Of a DNA stretch of 64,000 bases, positions 36,305 to 49,900 are shown piece after piece. The translations under genes and the position numbers were made by a program. Position 1 is the first letter of the stretch. Every line of letters starts with the position of its first letter. A model generated the notes under the pieces. The model did not search any database and was not told the origin of the DNA. It saw only the letters and a list, made by a program, of their open reading frames with translations. Origin of the DNA: Chrysopilus asiliformis (Eukaryota > Arthropoda > Insecta > Diptera > Rhagionidae); contig OZ035963.1 in the NCBI GenBank assembly GCA_964034945.1, positions 67,848,682 to 67,912,681 of the forward strand. The letters are read 5' to 3'.

Positions 36305-39164
36305 TAATTTTCGAGACGTATCAAATTTGATAGCAGTAAAAATTCACAAAAACTTCTTAATTTTCCAGGTCAAAAAATTAAAGTGGCAGCAAAAACTATC
36401 ACCGTGCATTCGTTTCGGGAGGCCTTCCTAGAACCAAACATCTCGCATAGAACAGAAATGAGGCCAAAAAGGGGGAAAACAGGACGAAACATTCAATGCC
36501 AGAAGGACACATGCATTATTTTCTTTTTCGGGGCTAGAGATTGAATACAGAATAGGCTTTAATGGCGTCTGTTAATAATACTTAAGTTTTATGTTATGGT
36601 CGAAGAGGTTTATAAATGGTCCATATTTTGCACCGTTTCCCTTGTCCTTTAATACTACTAATACTATACGGGAAAATGCGAATACGTTTCGGAAAACATT
36701 TTCTTAAAGTTTTTACCGCATCTTATAACCGACAGCCGACCTAAGACGACGATGATGACAATCATATTTACTGGGGCGCCCATCCATAGTCAAAAATTAT
36801 ATAACTTTGTGTTTTCTATATTGTGATGCCGCACGACGGGACGAAGGATATTTTCCTATCCGGCAGAGCAACAAAAGTTAAATACGAACGTAATTATGTT
36901 AGTCAAGAACATTTTCCTATATTTTGAATTTTCTTATATGTTATTAAAATTGTCTTGTTTGGAAATTATCCTAAATTACATCAAAATGTGGAGACATGTT
37001 TCGAGTGACGTTGATGGGCCTCAAAATACTATTTGCTTTTATTCACTTGAATTGTCCGTTGGTAGTTAAAATTCTGGTGGGAACAAGGGCGGACGGGAGT
37101 GCCTTGGCTAGGGGTTGCTTTTGATATTTTAGTGCAGGACCTTTGCTATTTCTCCAAGACACACCACTGGAATGATTTGTCGACACGATTTGATACGCCT
37201 TTTTGCTGGCTATTAACAAACACTGGATTTATGATTTCATCTAAAATTAAATGCCAAATAAAATGAAATTGCAGTAACAACATTTAGATGAAATGATAAA
37301 CAATATTTTCACTATTATTGCTGGGAATTTGCGAAAAATAATCTCGTGCCTTTTTTATGGAAATCGCGATATTTTCTGATCTGTAACTTTTGATTTCAAT
37401 TCTGATTTCTTTCAAGTTGACGACATCTTTAAGTGGATTTTATTAAGACATTAACATTTATGGCGTCTTTGAGTTTAGTTTTCTGTGATTTTAATAGAAA
37501 TAAATACTGTCCATGAAATTTGGTGGAGAGTGGGTGTCGCCACTGAGGGAAATGGGGCATGTAGTTGAATCAAGAGCCGTCATTTGATTTAACTGATTCT
37601 CATTCATACTGCAAAATCAAATTCTTTTTATTTGAATTAACAAAAAATTAGACTTTTCTAACCCTTCCCCTCTTTTTTGGTTACACTTTTTCACATGATT
37701 TTTGTATGGGATTTAATATCGCCGCCACACTCCCGGATGTCGCACCCCCACCCTAAAAATATGTCGCATTTTATGGTCAATTTAATAGATATTAACTAAA
37801 TTTCAAAGAACAAATCAAGAAAAAATAATCCCAGCAAACTTTCAAGACTTTCAATTCGATTTTTAAACCAAAAAAAGTATTCTTAAAATTCAATTCCTTT
37901 TCATATTTTTTCATAAATATTCCACTCATGAAAACAATTTCAACTAATTTACAAGAATCCCAATTTCAATTTGTGGACAAAGTTTTTCAACCTGAAAACT
38001 GAAATATCACATCATAAAACATAAACTTTGCCACCTTAATTCACCGCATTTGGTCATAGTTTTACAATTTTCTTATCGCCGTGCCGGTAAAAATAGTTCA
38101 GGGAAAAAAACTTCTCACCCCACATGAATTGTGAGAAAATACTCTAGAATAGCAAATAAGTTCGGCGAAGAGGCTAAGGGGCGGTTGAAAAGTATCAAAA
38201 AATCCTCAACTCAAAACGTGTAAAGTTCAGAAAAGGTCTTTCGAACTACACTTGGGTCATAATTTGTTTGAAACTCTTCGAAGCCAGGTATGGATTTTCA
38301 TCCATCCATCTTAGACTTTTTCCAGAACCAAAGGGAAAACATGAAAATCTCAACGAAACTAAACTGCAAACCGTTTTTCACCCCAAAATACTACAAACTC
38401 GGGGTGGAAAATGATTTTTTTTTTCTTAATAGGGCGCATCTTTAAGATGGCATATTAAACCACTATCACCTGCGATGGAGAGGGGAAGTTGAATGCAAGA
38501 AAGTTTTTGTTGTCCTTTTAACACTTCCACATAGACACATAGTTAAGGCCGGTCATATTCATTCGTTCCGTTGTACATAAATTATTTCCAGCTTTAACGA
38601 GATTTTCATGGAGTGCATATTATAAATTAAATATGAAGACCTGTTGCTCCCTCATCCGTGTCTCCGCTTCATCTCAATCTGTTACACGATTTGGTTTGCC
38701 ATCCCGCACCTGCCAACAACCTGGTATTCACTGTTGGACGTTACTTCGCTTCAGAACAACAATTTCACGGACCCTGCGGAAGAAGACGATGATCTTCCAG
38801 GGGAAGACAAAAGTCTTGGGTAACTTTACTTTTCGTGCCATCTTTATGCTACCTCTACGTGTCCACATAAATTTCTTTTTATTAGACTCCTCAAAGGATG
38901 ACTTCGTAACGTCCCTAGGATCCTCATAGTGCGGTATTTTTTGTTTGTTTAATACATAGTACTATGGAGTGTCCTTTCTATGTTAGAGGGAAGAAAATGT
39001 TCATCTGTGTGGCAGGGAAAACGTTTCTTGCAGTGTTTTCGCAATGATTACACCTAGTTGTATTTTACAACGTAGCGTAGATGCTCCTAATTGGTGCCTA
39101 TGGAAAAACTTTTTTTTTTTTTGAAAACTCAATCATGTGGAATTAACAGGTGGTTCTCCAATAA
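36305..39164. other. Non-coding stretch, one diverged TIR-family end
   Basis: The only repeat text I can support is AATATGTCGCATTTTATGGT at about 37757 with ATTTAATATCGCCGCCACAC upstream, a diverged copy of the GGGCTGTCC family. The 99-codon frame at 38633-38929 (+) has no recognisable domain. Confidence 0.45.
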
Positions 39165-39580
39165 AATCCAACCCCTTCTCCCAACCTTTTTCCCCTTCTT
39201 TCCCTTTCTTCTCTCCCCCTCCCCCTCTCTATCCTTTTTCTTTTTTCTTCCCACTCCCCTCTATCCTTTTGCCCTTTTGCCCCAAAAGCTCGAAGACATT
39301 TTTGCCCCAAAAGCTCGAAGACATTTTTGAACCTTCGACTTCCTTTTGGAATTTCCAGGTGGTTCACCCATAATATCCTAACATTTCTGCCATCCTGTTG
39401 AATTCCTTTTCCCCTCCCACTTTCTTCCCCCCATTCCTTCTCGCCATCCCTCCCCCCTTCTGCTAACCCTTCTGCTAAACCTTCTGCCATCCATTTGAGT
39501 TGTTCTTCTCCTTCTTCTTCTCCTCTCCCACTTTTTGCCCCTCCCTCCCTCCCGCTTAAACAACTACCTCCTGACCCGAG
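39165..39580. repeat. ~400-bp polypyrimidine tract with 25-bp repeats
   Basis: The + strand is overwhelmingly C and T, which gives long but meaningless Glu/Arg/Gly-rich open frames on the - strand. At 39277-39326 a 25-bp unit containing CCCCAAAAGCTCGAAGACAT occurs twice in tandem, and a diverged third copy follows the tract at about 39587. Such a strand bias can form triplex DNA. Confidence 0.8.
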
Positions 39581-39660
39581 CATGTGTAAGGTTTTCGAAA
39601 GCTCGAAGAGATTTTTGAACCTTCGACCTATTTTCCCCCGTTCAGTTATTTTTTTGCCTC

Positions 39661-39742
39661 AGGCACTGTCCACAAAATAGTCACGCCTTTCCACACCTCC
39701 TTTTCGGACTCTTTTGTATGAAGTATTTTATGGACAGCACCT
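39661..39742. mobile_element. Compact 82-bp TIR element, GGGCTGTCC family
   Basis: AGGCACTGTCCACAAAATAG at the left and TATTTTATGGACAGCACCTA at the right are inverted repeats enclosing a pyrimidine-rich core. It is the shortest complete copy in the window and shows that this family has no coding capacity. Confidence 0.65.
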
Positions 39743-42700
39743 AATTTGAGATCGGTATTTTTTTCTCAAACCAGTAACACCCAAAACTTAAACGCACAGT
39801 AAGTCCGAATCTTTTTCTTTTATTTCAAACGGTCTCAACCTTTGGCCATTCACCCTATTCAGGTGGGAATAAAAGTATTTTAAACATGATTTCCGTATTT
39901 CTTTTGCTTACGGCTAGTAGGTATCGGAGAATTTAGTATTTTATCGGAGAGCAGGTGGCCCCAGAATCTATTCCTGGCATTTTCCCCCTTTTATTTCCCA
40001 GTGATATGCTGAGAATGGGATTTTATTTGACTTTTGGGAGGGATGACGATTATCTGCCTGGTGATGGGATTCCTTAAATAAAATATCATAATTTAAAATG
40101 GAATCGTACACAGGAGGATACCAGCAGAGTTGCTCTCTGCCCCTCTGAAACTTGGACCATGTTGACTTGAATTTCGTTTCAGATAGTCGTCGCCGTGCCC
40201 AGGAGTTTTGGTCTGCAATCACAGAATTTGTAAGTTTTATTCCTGTAAGATTGATGATGATGATGGCGTATGTGTCGTGATTTAAATGGGAATAAAAGTT
40301 TTCAGTTATTGCGGTTTAATAGAAATTTACTTCAACAGATCGAGTGTTTTATTGTTATTGAAATGCAATTTTATGAAATTTCAACTAATTTTTGCAATTT
40401 TATTGATAAAATATTATCTAAAATTCCGGTAAATTACTAGAAAATTGAGTTAATGGAGTTTTATAAGAAAATTTATATGAGGGGAGAAAAAAAAATTATA
40501 AAGCCATTTTTCCATGAAACTAGAATAGTTATGGATCTATCAAAAACGACATACATATGTCAACCGATAACCTCACGGTTGACATAAATTCTTTTTGGGT
40601 TAAGCATTTTTGCATTTTCGGACCCCCTTCCTGAATCGTTATGAATTTCTCATCATCAGTAAATGTGACAAAACCCTTTGCTTTCTTGTGATTTTACCTT
40701 GATGAAAATTACATACGCTTGATGACTCACCATGAAGCCAAATAATAATTTCCTTTTGATCAAATCTAATGCCAGGACTAAGAAATCCTTGACAGATTTC
40801 TTAGTGTCGATCCTAGCGTAATTCATTCGAAAACCACAATTTTAATTTTCAAGAAACACTCGTTACGCTTTTAATCATTTGTTCTCCTTTTAGTTTCAAT
40901 AGCAGACAGTATTTAAATTATTATTGAAAGAAAAAAAACACAATTCCCAATCATCAATAACGACTGCTTTGGAAATTCACCCGTCAAATCTTGTGATAAA
41001 ATTCATTACAAAACATTTTAGCCCTGAGCGAATTTCCGCTCAATTAGCCTCCAGGCCAGCCCACACCAACTCAATTTTAATAATTTTTTAATTATCCCAC
41101 AGACCAGTAGAAAATGGAAAAGAAAGAAAATCTTTCCCTTCACTGCCGCATTATCTCTCACAAAGACTGTACGGCTTGACGTTCTGCAGAAATTACATTC
41201 TCGTAATCGTCTTCTATCCACGTCGAACTTAATTAATCGTTTCAATTAAGAAACCGCAGGATATCTTTTGATGGGGCTTCTTCTCTCCCCTTTTTTATCC
41301 GTTTTTCTTATCGCTACCATTCCCATCCCCTCCCCCATATTCTCTACGGTTCTCGAATTTCCCCTGACCCGTTACTAACGGGTCACCAATCTCTAACCAA
41401 TGAACCTTCTCTGATATTTTACCCATGAAAATATCCTTCCTATATCCTGTACCACCCTTCGAATCACATCCCTTTAGTAGAATTCCGGGGGTTTAACTTC
41501 TTTCAGCAAACATAATTAAAGAAATTCATTAGGAAACTTGCGGGAGATCTGGTAATTGACTCAAAAAAAGGACAAAAATTCTGTGTCTGTTCTGTTTCAT
41601 GGGGAAAATGTGGGGCCTTTTGCAGTTGAGTGTATCCTTTTTTTTGCTCTTTTTTTGGGAAAAGTTGTCCAACTCGAATAAAAAGAATTTCTTAAAAATT
41701 AACTAACAAACAAATGTCCTGCTTTTCTATGAAATGTGACCGAAATTTTTCAAAAATCCTATCATCGTGGAAACATTTTCAAAGCAATTTCTTTCCAATA
41801 TCTTGTAATCCCTCACGACTGTCATCGATGATGCCAAAAGGACACTACTTAAACACAACTAATAGAATAGATTTTTTATAGTGGAGAATTTCTGGTTGGA
41901 GATTTCGTCTGTATCGTCGTTATAGGGAGACATACAGATGAGCATAGTACACGCAATTTTATGCTACATAAAGCACGTGACCTGTTTTTTTTCCCTTGTA
42001 CGAATTTTCCAAACTTTCACGTGTTCGTTGTGTATTTTTCCACAAATTTGGAATTTTTTTCATAGCCCCTCTGCCAGCCCGACACACACACCCTAAAAAC
42101 CCAGCAATTTTTTTTCTTTCAACTTTCATACTTTAAAAACAAGAGAGCGAGAGAAAAATCACAAAAACTACCCCCAAAGAAAACAGAAAAAAAAACTTCC
42201 GTTCAACCAACCCCATATATGACGAAATTTTTATTTCACCCTCAATTTGATAAAGACGTTTCTGGAATGGGCAGAGCGAAGCGTAAGGTGAAGATAAGGT
42301 AAGAATATCTCCGTGCTGAATCCAAACTAGAAAGATAAAAGTCAAAAAATGGCCATTTAAGGAAGCCATTCAGAAGTGGGATACAAGCGAATCGGGGACG
42401 GTTACTGGTCTATATAAAGCGATTCAGTGATTTTTATTGCGTAAAATCATTGCATACGACGCTCCTTAAACGGGAACCCTCTTTGGGAATTACTTTTTAT
42501 TTCCTCGTTTTTCATTAAATGTTGACATAACATTTCAAAGAAGTTGGCTGTGCAAAAAGTTTGCGGAGACGACGGAAAAAGTTTCGAGGATTTCTGATCC
42601 TGGGTAGGTATCAACATTCAACATATGCACACGTTTTTACCAAATCGGATTCATTTGAAATGTGGAAGAAATTCAACTGGTCATAAATTTTTTCCCCGCT

Positions 42701-44139
42701 TTCTACTTGTCTAACTTCTTAAGGATGTTCAGTTAGTAGAAACGGAAAACTCACGTAAATTTAAATTTCCCCCCGAAAAACCGGAAAAATACCTCGAGGA
42801 ACATGAAAATCAGTGAAATGGAAAACAGTGAATTTAAAGTTTTCTCATTGCGTTATGTGGGCGATGCATTTTCGCGATTTTCATATGATTTCGAATTAAA
42901 TCTAAGTTTTATCGGTAAATTTTGTAAAATAAATTCAACTAGAGGTCCATATTTTTATCTTAAAGAAACTAAAATATTTTCTAAAAAGAAACGCAAAAAA
43001 GAGGTTTTTTTTAATAACGGTATATCTTGATATGGATTTGAGATATCGAATTCTAGTAAAAGATGGGAGTCTAGGAAATTTTACTAGCTTCAAAATTAAT
43101 AGATAAAAATTTAAAAAACAAAAAAACTCTCCTGGTGGTATGCACAATTTAGCAAAAATCCTTCCCCTTATACCCCCTCCCGAAAAACCTTTAGTTTTTG
43201 TATTTGTTTTTCATGTGACTCAGTGTCATGGTTTCATCCTAGAAAATTAAAATGTCGTATTAATTCAGGCATTCATCTTGGTTAGCCTGTTTTATTGCCT
43301 GCCAAGTCCTTTACAGGATATTTCCTATACATGAATACAGAACAAACACACACATGCCGCAACAAACAAAATGCAGTCCTGTCTGACAGACAGGAAGACA
43401 AAGAATGGGGGAATTTTCTCAGGTTGATTTCCTTTTTCCTAACAGTTTGCATATTAACAAATGAACGAAAACATTTAGGAAGTCAACCACGCACTTTCAT
43501 CCCGCCAAAAACGGCAACCCCTTTATCCCAAATTAAATGTAACCGCAGCATTTAACAGGATTCCTTTTAACCACATTCAGGATACAGCATCTGAGGCACA
43601 AAACAACAAACGTCTGCAGCAAAAGCTAAACAACAACAACAATACAAATGAAAATCCCAGAAAACTTATTTGCTTGGTGACAGGATATATATGGCATCAT
43701 GGCAGCAAGACTTCCTTCGCACACATCATTAACGGAATGAAGAAGCCATACTTCCTGAGTTTTGCAAGGACTCAAACGAAAAGCATAACCGAATGATGGG
43801 AAAAAAACACTCATAATTCAGACGCCACCCTAAATTGCCAGTGTGGGAATGAGTTATGGTCTCTCCTTCTGTGTCATCAAGGAAATGCGAAGGTAGTTGA
43901 TGACAAGTCATCCTGACAGCATGAGTTCCAGCAGGCACTGCATCAGGTGGAAAATTCATCTACAGTTTCGTTTTAACTTGATTTATTTGACGCAAAGGAC
44001 CAGTTTCAAAGGACTTGCATGAAAACTATGAGATTTACAGGTCTAACATTGCTTACCATTTGCTACAAGAGATTAAAAGTTATTACTGAGTAGCGTAGAG
44101 ATTTTTTTGGGGATTTGAGAGGGTTTTCAGAGCCCTAAG
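39743..44139. other. Non-coding stretch, nothing recognised
   Basis: Open frames are under about 90 codons and featureless. The stretch includes many A/T runs. I see no tRNA, TIR pair or tandem array that I can support. Confidence 0.5.
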
Positions 44140-44240
44140 CCTGCCTTACACGATCAATATTTTTTTCAATTTTTTTTTCGTTCAATATTGATCGTGTAAG
44201 GGCTATATTGAAGCAAAAATATTGACCGTGTAAGGCAGGT
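44140..44240. mobile_element. 101-bp fold-back MITE with CTAAG target duplication
   Basis: CCTGCCTTACACGATCAATA at the left is the inverse of TATTGACCGTGTAAGGCAGG at the right, with one extra or changed base. An inner pair (ACGATCAATAT at 44150, ATATTGATCGT at about 44187) makes a nested hairpin. CTAAG occurs at 44135-44139 and 44241-44245, a convincing 5-bp target duplication. Almost the whole element is inverted repeat. Confidence 0.8.
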
Positions 44241-44245
44241 CTAAG

Positions 44246-46582
44246 ATCAAGAGTTGGTAGTGAGTCTTGCAAAAAAGAATGTTTGAATGGAAAAGGGGTT
44301 AAAGAGCGGGCGAATTTAATTTTGATGTACTAAAGAGGTATGTAAAATCATATTCTTGAAAAACAACATTTTCGAATAGATGTTTTCGTAAAATGAAACC
44401 ATCCACTATTCCCATAGCATTTTCTCACAAGCATATCTTAAAATTTAATTCGTTTTCTAATAACTTGTATATTTTTTTATCGTTACAAATACCACAGTCT
44501 ATCATGACTAAAGGATCTACAAAATGGAGCACGATATCTTATACTAAAACTCCTACCACAATATGGTTTGCAATATCAAAAACTTTTTCTGTCCGTCCCG
44601 CAATAATAAAAAACTGGCCATTGTTGAATGTTGAAAGTTAGTACGACTGCAGCTATCCTCCATCCTTTATACTTCCCAGACAAATGGAGAATTTTTTATT
44701 TCGCTTAAGGTTTCCTTACGATGCACCATCACTAGTATTTCTTTGTTCAAAGATGAAGCCAAAGACACCGTCCAACAGACCACCAACAAACATCCAGAAT
44801 TTTCCCAAAAGCTTCTAAGGATTCAAAGAAAATCCTTTTTGTTTCCCTGTTTTTCGAGAAAAGCGTCAGATTTTTCGCTTGGATGAGTTTTATATGAAAA
44901 GTAATGCAAGTTTTTGTTATCCGCGAAGAGAAAATAAAACTTTGCGAATAGAAAAGATGGCAGTAGACTGCCATAAAAATATAGATTTGTGCTAAAAAAG
45001 ACGAATAAATGTAGAAAATGAGTCTTGAAGGTTATTTACAAATGAAAATGGAGTCTTTTGAAAATTCTGTTTCATTTCGTAGCAAAAAAAACCAACAAAC
45101 TTTATACTCCCTGCGAAACTGAAGAAAGGTTTTGCAATTTAAGCGATAATCTTCTGCGAAGAAGTCATTAAAATATTTTGCTTATTAGGTTTCTTAGGGT
45201 AAATGACCCTCCCTGGTTAAAATACAACATCATAAAACGCTTCTTAGACGATACTGAAAGGACATTTTAAATCAATTCAAGTGATATTTCTTAATGCATG
45301 CACTTGGATTTTAAATTTTTTATGAAAGTCCTTTGATTGAAATTTGATGTAGTGGGAAAGGGGGAGAAGGCGAAATTTGTAACTACGCCACTGACGTCGG
45401 AGCAAAAATGCGCACCACTTAAAATCACCCAACTGATTGAGCTGAAATTTCGACTCTAAAAACTATTCAACCGATTGAGCCGAAATTTCAACTACATATC
45501 ACTCAACCGATTGAGCTAAAATTTTGAGTGGAATCTTCTGTAGACGGTCTTAGAAGGAGCAAAATTCATCTCAAATCTCTTTTCCTTGTACTTCTGTCTA
45601 ACAAATAAGGAAATTCGGCACTTAAACTTTGCAAAACGTAAAATTACTAAAAACATACCAAATCGTTGTTCGCGTAACAAACAAAAACGGATGACAAAAT
45701 AGAAAAAAAAAGTTTTTTCGGTAAATATAGCATACACAAAACGTTAAATTAAGGTGCAAAAGTAGGTACAAAATCCTTGTAGTCCTCCTACGATATATTT
45801 ATGTATAGATTCTCATCCCGTTTTCGGTTCTGATGCTATTCTTATCCGGCAATGAAATCCCAAAGTGTCAATCAAACCTGCGTGAGGCATAAATTTTCCT
45901 TTATGTCGGTTATGCGGTGTTTATGTCGCTCGTACATCCATCTTTAGGCTTATGATTATGTTGTATGGTGGGACGATGACAGAGACATGGACCTGTTTTC
46001 CTTGTTTTCTGGCGTATTTTCCTTGATTTTATTTTATTTTGATCCAAAAGAATAGAAATTCATCGAAGAATGTGTCAGTCATTCCAGCTATTAGCTTGTC
46101 CCATATCTCAGATACAGCAGTTTTTCTTCTTTTTTTCTGCTATTCACTGGTTTATTGTGCATATCTTTGGGGAGTTGTTTGGCGAAGATTTTGGTATAGA
46201 TGGGAGCGTGGATATTTTAGGATCTTATCGATCCGTATTGTGAATACCGGAGGGTTATTTTATTTATACGTACTTTAATCATACGGTTTGCATATGAAAA
46301 TAAAACCATTTCGTAATTGATTGCTTTCTTTATACGTAAACAGATTTGAAGTTAAAAATTTGTCATGGAATTTAAAGGGGATGTAAATTCAAGTTACTTG
46401 ACAAATCAGGAATGAATTTCAAGTGAAATTCAGGTTTTCTTAGACATAAAATCTGCATTTAAATCAATAAATTACTTTGAAAAAGTTATTAAATAAATAA
46501 TGTCAATTAAGTAAACAAAGTAAAAAAAGTAAATAATGTAAAAATCGTAAAGAGAGAAAAACGTTAAATCCACAACAGAAAC
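44246..46582. other. Non-coding stretch with a three-copy short repeat
   Basis: Apart from the array at 45425-45527 nothing was recognised. The segment 45885-45950 has several TTTATG/CATAAA sites but no other sign of a regulatory element. Confidence 0.45.
45425..45527. repeat. Three tandem copies of an ~37-bp unit
   Basis: CAACTGATTGAGCTGAAATTT, CAACCGATTGAGCCGAAATTT and CAACCGATTGAGCTAAAATTT-like units lie in a row about 35-40 bp apart. Only short cores are conserved. Confidence 0.75.
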
Positions 46583-46905
46583 ATGTCTGCCTCTTCCATA
46601 TTTTTCCAGTCAAGTACCAAGAGGAGCGAGCCCGCTCGGGTTGCAAGGGGAAGGGGGTCTGTTTTCAAAACATTGGTTTTCGCACAAATCTTGGCTGCTA
46701 GAAGGCTGAAAAATATCACTCGGAGATTTTCGGACTCGCTGATCGTGAATCTAATGTTGGAATTTCAAAATTTGAAACGTAAGATCCTGTTGTTTTTTGT
46801 CTCAAAAGTTTCTGAGTTCTTTCAGGTTTTTTCTTTTGGTGTTCTAAAACTTTTACACAAAAACTTTAACCCGGCAACGACGGGTATGCAATCAAGTATA
46901 AAATA
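46583..46905. repeat. Dispersed repeat copy ending in the CCCGGC/GACGGG hairpin
   Basis: The end AACTTTAACCCGGCAACGAC followed by GGGTATGCAATCAAGT matches 32638-32675, and CTGATCGTGAATCT at about 46739 matches the upstream part of that copy. The 117-codon frame that crosses this segment translates repeat DNA and should not be taken as a gene. Confidence 0.55.
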
Positions 46906-49900
46906 TTTCCACAACCACACTTTATCGATTTACTAATTAAAATCAGGAAATTTCCTTTAACCACAGGCATTTCCCCCCTTGTTTAGACACAAAGCAATCA
47001 TCGGTAGCTATCTTGGTTTGGCTTGTAATGCAAAATTACATTTCATGTTCATAAATCTTCAATTTTCATGCATTTCCATTGCATGCGAGGATGGAAAATT
47101 GCATTGAATGGATTTTATTCATTTGCCAGTATATTATGTGGCCTTTGGGTATCTTCAGGGATGATCCCTAAATACAAAATGCTCCACCATTCACAAATAA
47201 CCTTCCCTATATCAACGTGGGCTGCATCGAATTAAATTGTCGGGAATTCGGTCGGGATGTTGCAGGATAAAATTCAGCACTGAATAGATTCATTTCTGTA
47301 TACCAACTTCATCCAATGGAACCTTCCTCGTGGATTAATATGGGGTCATTTATCTGTGGCTACAGCGAAGTGCATTTATTTGACTCTGGGGATGGATAGA
47401 TGGGGTTTTTTGAAACGAAGAAAAAGGACCTCATCTGAAGCTGCATGGGAAGCTCAAGTCTGGAACAAATTGCCTCATTTTTTACGAATTCTTTGGTACG
47501 GAATTCGATGCGGTTTTTTTTTGCTGTCTTCGGAACATATGTTTAATGTGACCAACTTTTGAGTTAAGATGGGTTACAAAAAAGGGACATTTTTTTAAAG
47601 AATTATTAAAAGATTATAAAAAAAAACTTCTTTACAAAAAAATCATCAATAAAATAAACAATCTTATATGGTTTTCTTGTAGGCGAAGTCGTAATTTTGT
47701 CGCAATTCATTCAAAATTTTCCCTTTTGGCGCCAAATACAGAAATCGATGAAAAGTTTTCGATTGTAGGCACACTTTAAGTGGTAAATTATGTCCGGATG
47801 TAATTTTTCATTGTCAAGAAATCGATGGGCGGACAATGCCGAGAAAGGAAACCGATGATATGCTTTACTATGAATTTTATGTGTGGAAAAAACCCTTTTA
47901 TGTTAGGTTCACACTCGATGAAAATGGTTCTCAGAAATGATTTGACGTCGAAGATTGAAAAGTCCTGCTGACTCATGGCCCACCTCCCAATTTCAGTGAT
48001 AAATTGGAGTTCGGAAGATGATTGAATGGAGGTTTTTTTATGCAGTTATCAGCTTTTAGCCCAAAACTTCAAAAAAAATCCTTCATCCGACAATCTGGCG
48101 AATTCCAATTTATTTAAGCCTAATATTATCACTGGGAAATTTTTTTTCCAAAAGTTTCGGCACAAAATTTGATGACATTTTTTGTGATTTGCGAGTGTAG
48201 GTCGCAAGGGGGTACGCCAGGTTGGCAGACACTGCAGTGGTAAATTCAGATTATGTTTGGACAACACAAATCGCTCAATAAGTTAATAAATTTCTTGATG
48301 AAGACATCAAAAAACAAACTCGTATCTTGTTCACATATTCTTACTATTTTATATGAGTTTTTTATCCACACTAACGTATTTTAGATTCATGTAAAACTGA
48401 ACGTCATATCCGTTAACACTAAAACTTTTAATGGCATCTCTTTAATCACATTAACTTTTTATAATGACGTCAAAAATTACAACGTCATAGAGTAGAAATA
48501 ACAAAGATTAATTATTTTATCAAATCTGATTTAGTATAATTGTTTTTGCCTTTCCTTCAAAATCATGGTTTCTGATTTCTGTCTATGACGGAACATTCGC
48601 CCTTTACAACAACAATAAGGAATGGTTTTTATGGCAAAAAAATCTTCTTATTTCACATTCAGCGTAAATACTCACATAATCTGAACATTTTATACACATT
48701 TCCCTGTTAAAGTAAATTCATTTCATATTCCGCCAATACAAATCCATCAGGAAAATACGCGAAAGTTATGACGTGATAATATCGTAACTCTCAGGACTTG
48801 GCAAAAAAAATCCCTGGCGAATGAAAATGGATGAAAAGCGCTCATAAAGCGAATTTTAATGAAAATAAAAACTCTAACACGATTCACACTGGGAAATTGA
48901 TAGCCTAATAAACAGGCAACGATATGCAATAACTATGGCAACATTCAGCACCGACATCGCAGTTATTTCGGTTGGTTGATGGCTTCAGTTAAGGGTGAAA
49001 TTGACACGATCCAGGATGTCCTTATGGTCCTTGCCTTTAAGTCCATATAGAACTGATATGCTGTACAAGATAAGGAATGAAGAGATGTTTACCTGGCTTC
49101 CACCTTCCTTGCCGTATCCTTTCTGCTAACCCATCATCATATTCAGAGTGAAATTCATGTCAATTGCGATAAAAGGAAATTTGAGTGCATGAATATCGCC
49201 CACCTGGCTTACATTCCACCAGCCGGTGCTGAGAGCAGAGATTTCAGGATACTTTAAGGATTTTTTTTGCTCGAAGTTATTTAAAGAATTGTTAGTTGTT
49301 AAGGACTATTAAGGTGAGGTGTGCTATTTTCCGTGAAAATTCGGTATGGAAAAATTTTAACTGCGGAAAATCATAGCAAAAACATACAAAAAAAATCTAT
49401 AATTGGCAGGGGCTAATCGTCAAATACTCTATATGAGGACAGACAAAGTTTTTATTTGAAAAAATCCATTTGTGCGAGATTTAAAAAAATCCATATGAGA
49501 CCGTACACATGTTTTTTTGCACCCAATATGCCACTTTGGCAGCATTCTACATGCTTGTGACCACAGTGTGCGTCTGCTCTTAGAAACACTGATTGTTAAG
49601 CCGAGCAAGAGGTTGTAAAACTGTTGTCGGACCTTAAATTCTCACAAAAATTGACACCGCGGCCAAAAGGACGCAAAATGCACACCGCGACCATGAAATC
49701 AGGGTGTGGTCGTGACGTCCATTTTACGCCTTTTTATAACAGAAAGATTTTCGAAGAGTCTTATTTCAGGCCTCAATTGGACATGAATTTCGATATTTTC
49801 ATAGTGTGCCATTAAAGCGACACTCCATTAGTTATCTTGGCTTATAAGTCAATAATAGAGTAAAGATTTATATTACCTGTGAGTGTTTCCCCATCCGAAA

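Noticed and set aside
39143..39583. 146-codon - strand frame rich in Glu, Arg and Gly
   Set aside because: It is the translation of the purine-rich strand of a polypyrimidine tract, so composition explains the open frame.
45885..45950. Cluster of TTTATG/CATAAA sites as a possible Caudal/Hox enhancer
   Set aside because: Such hexamers are common in AT-rich DNA and nothing else supports a regulatory role.
46583..46936. 117-codon + strand frame
   Set aside because: Its C-terminal part matches the translation of another repeat copy near 32640, so it is repeat DNA.
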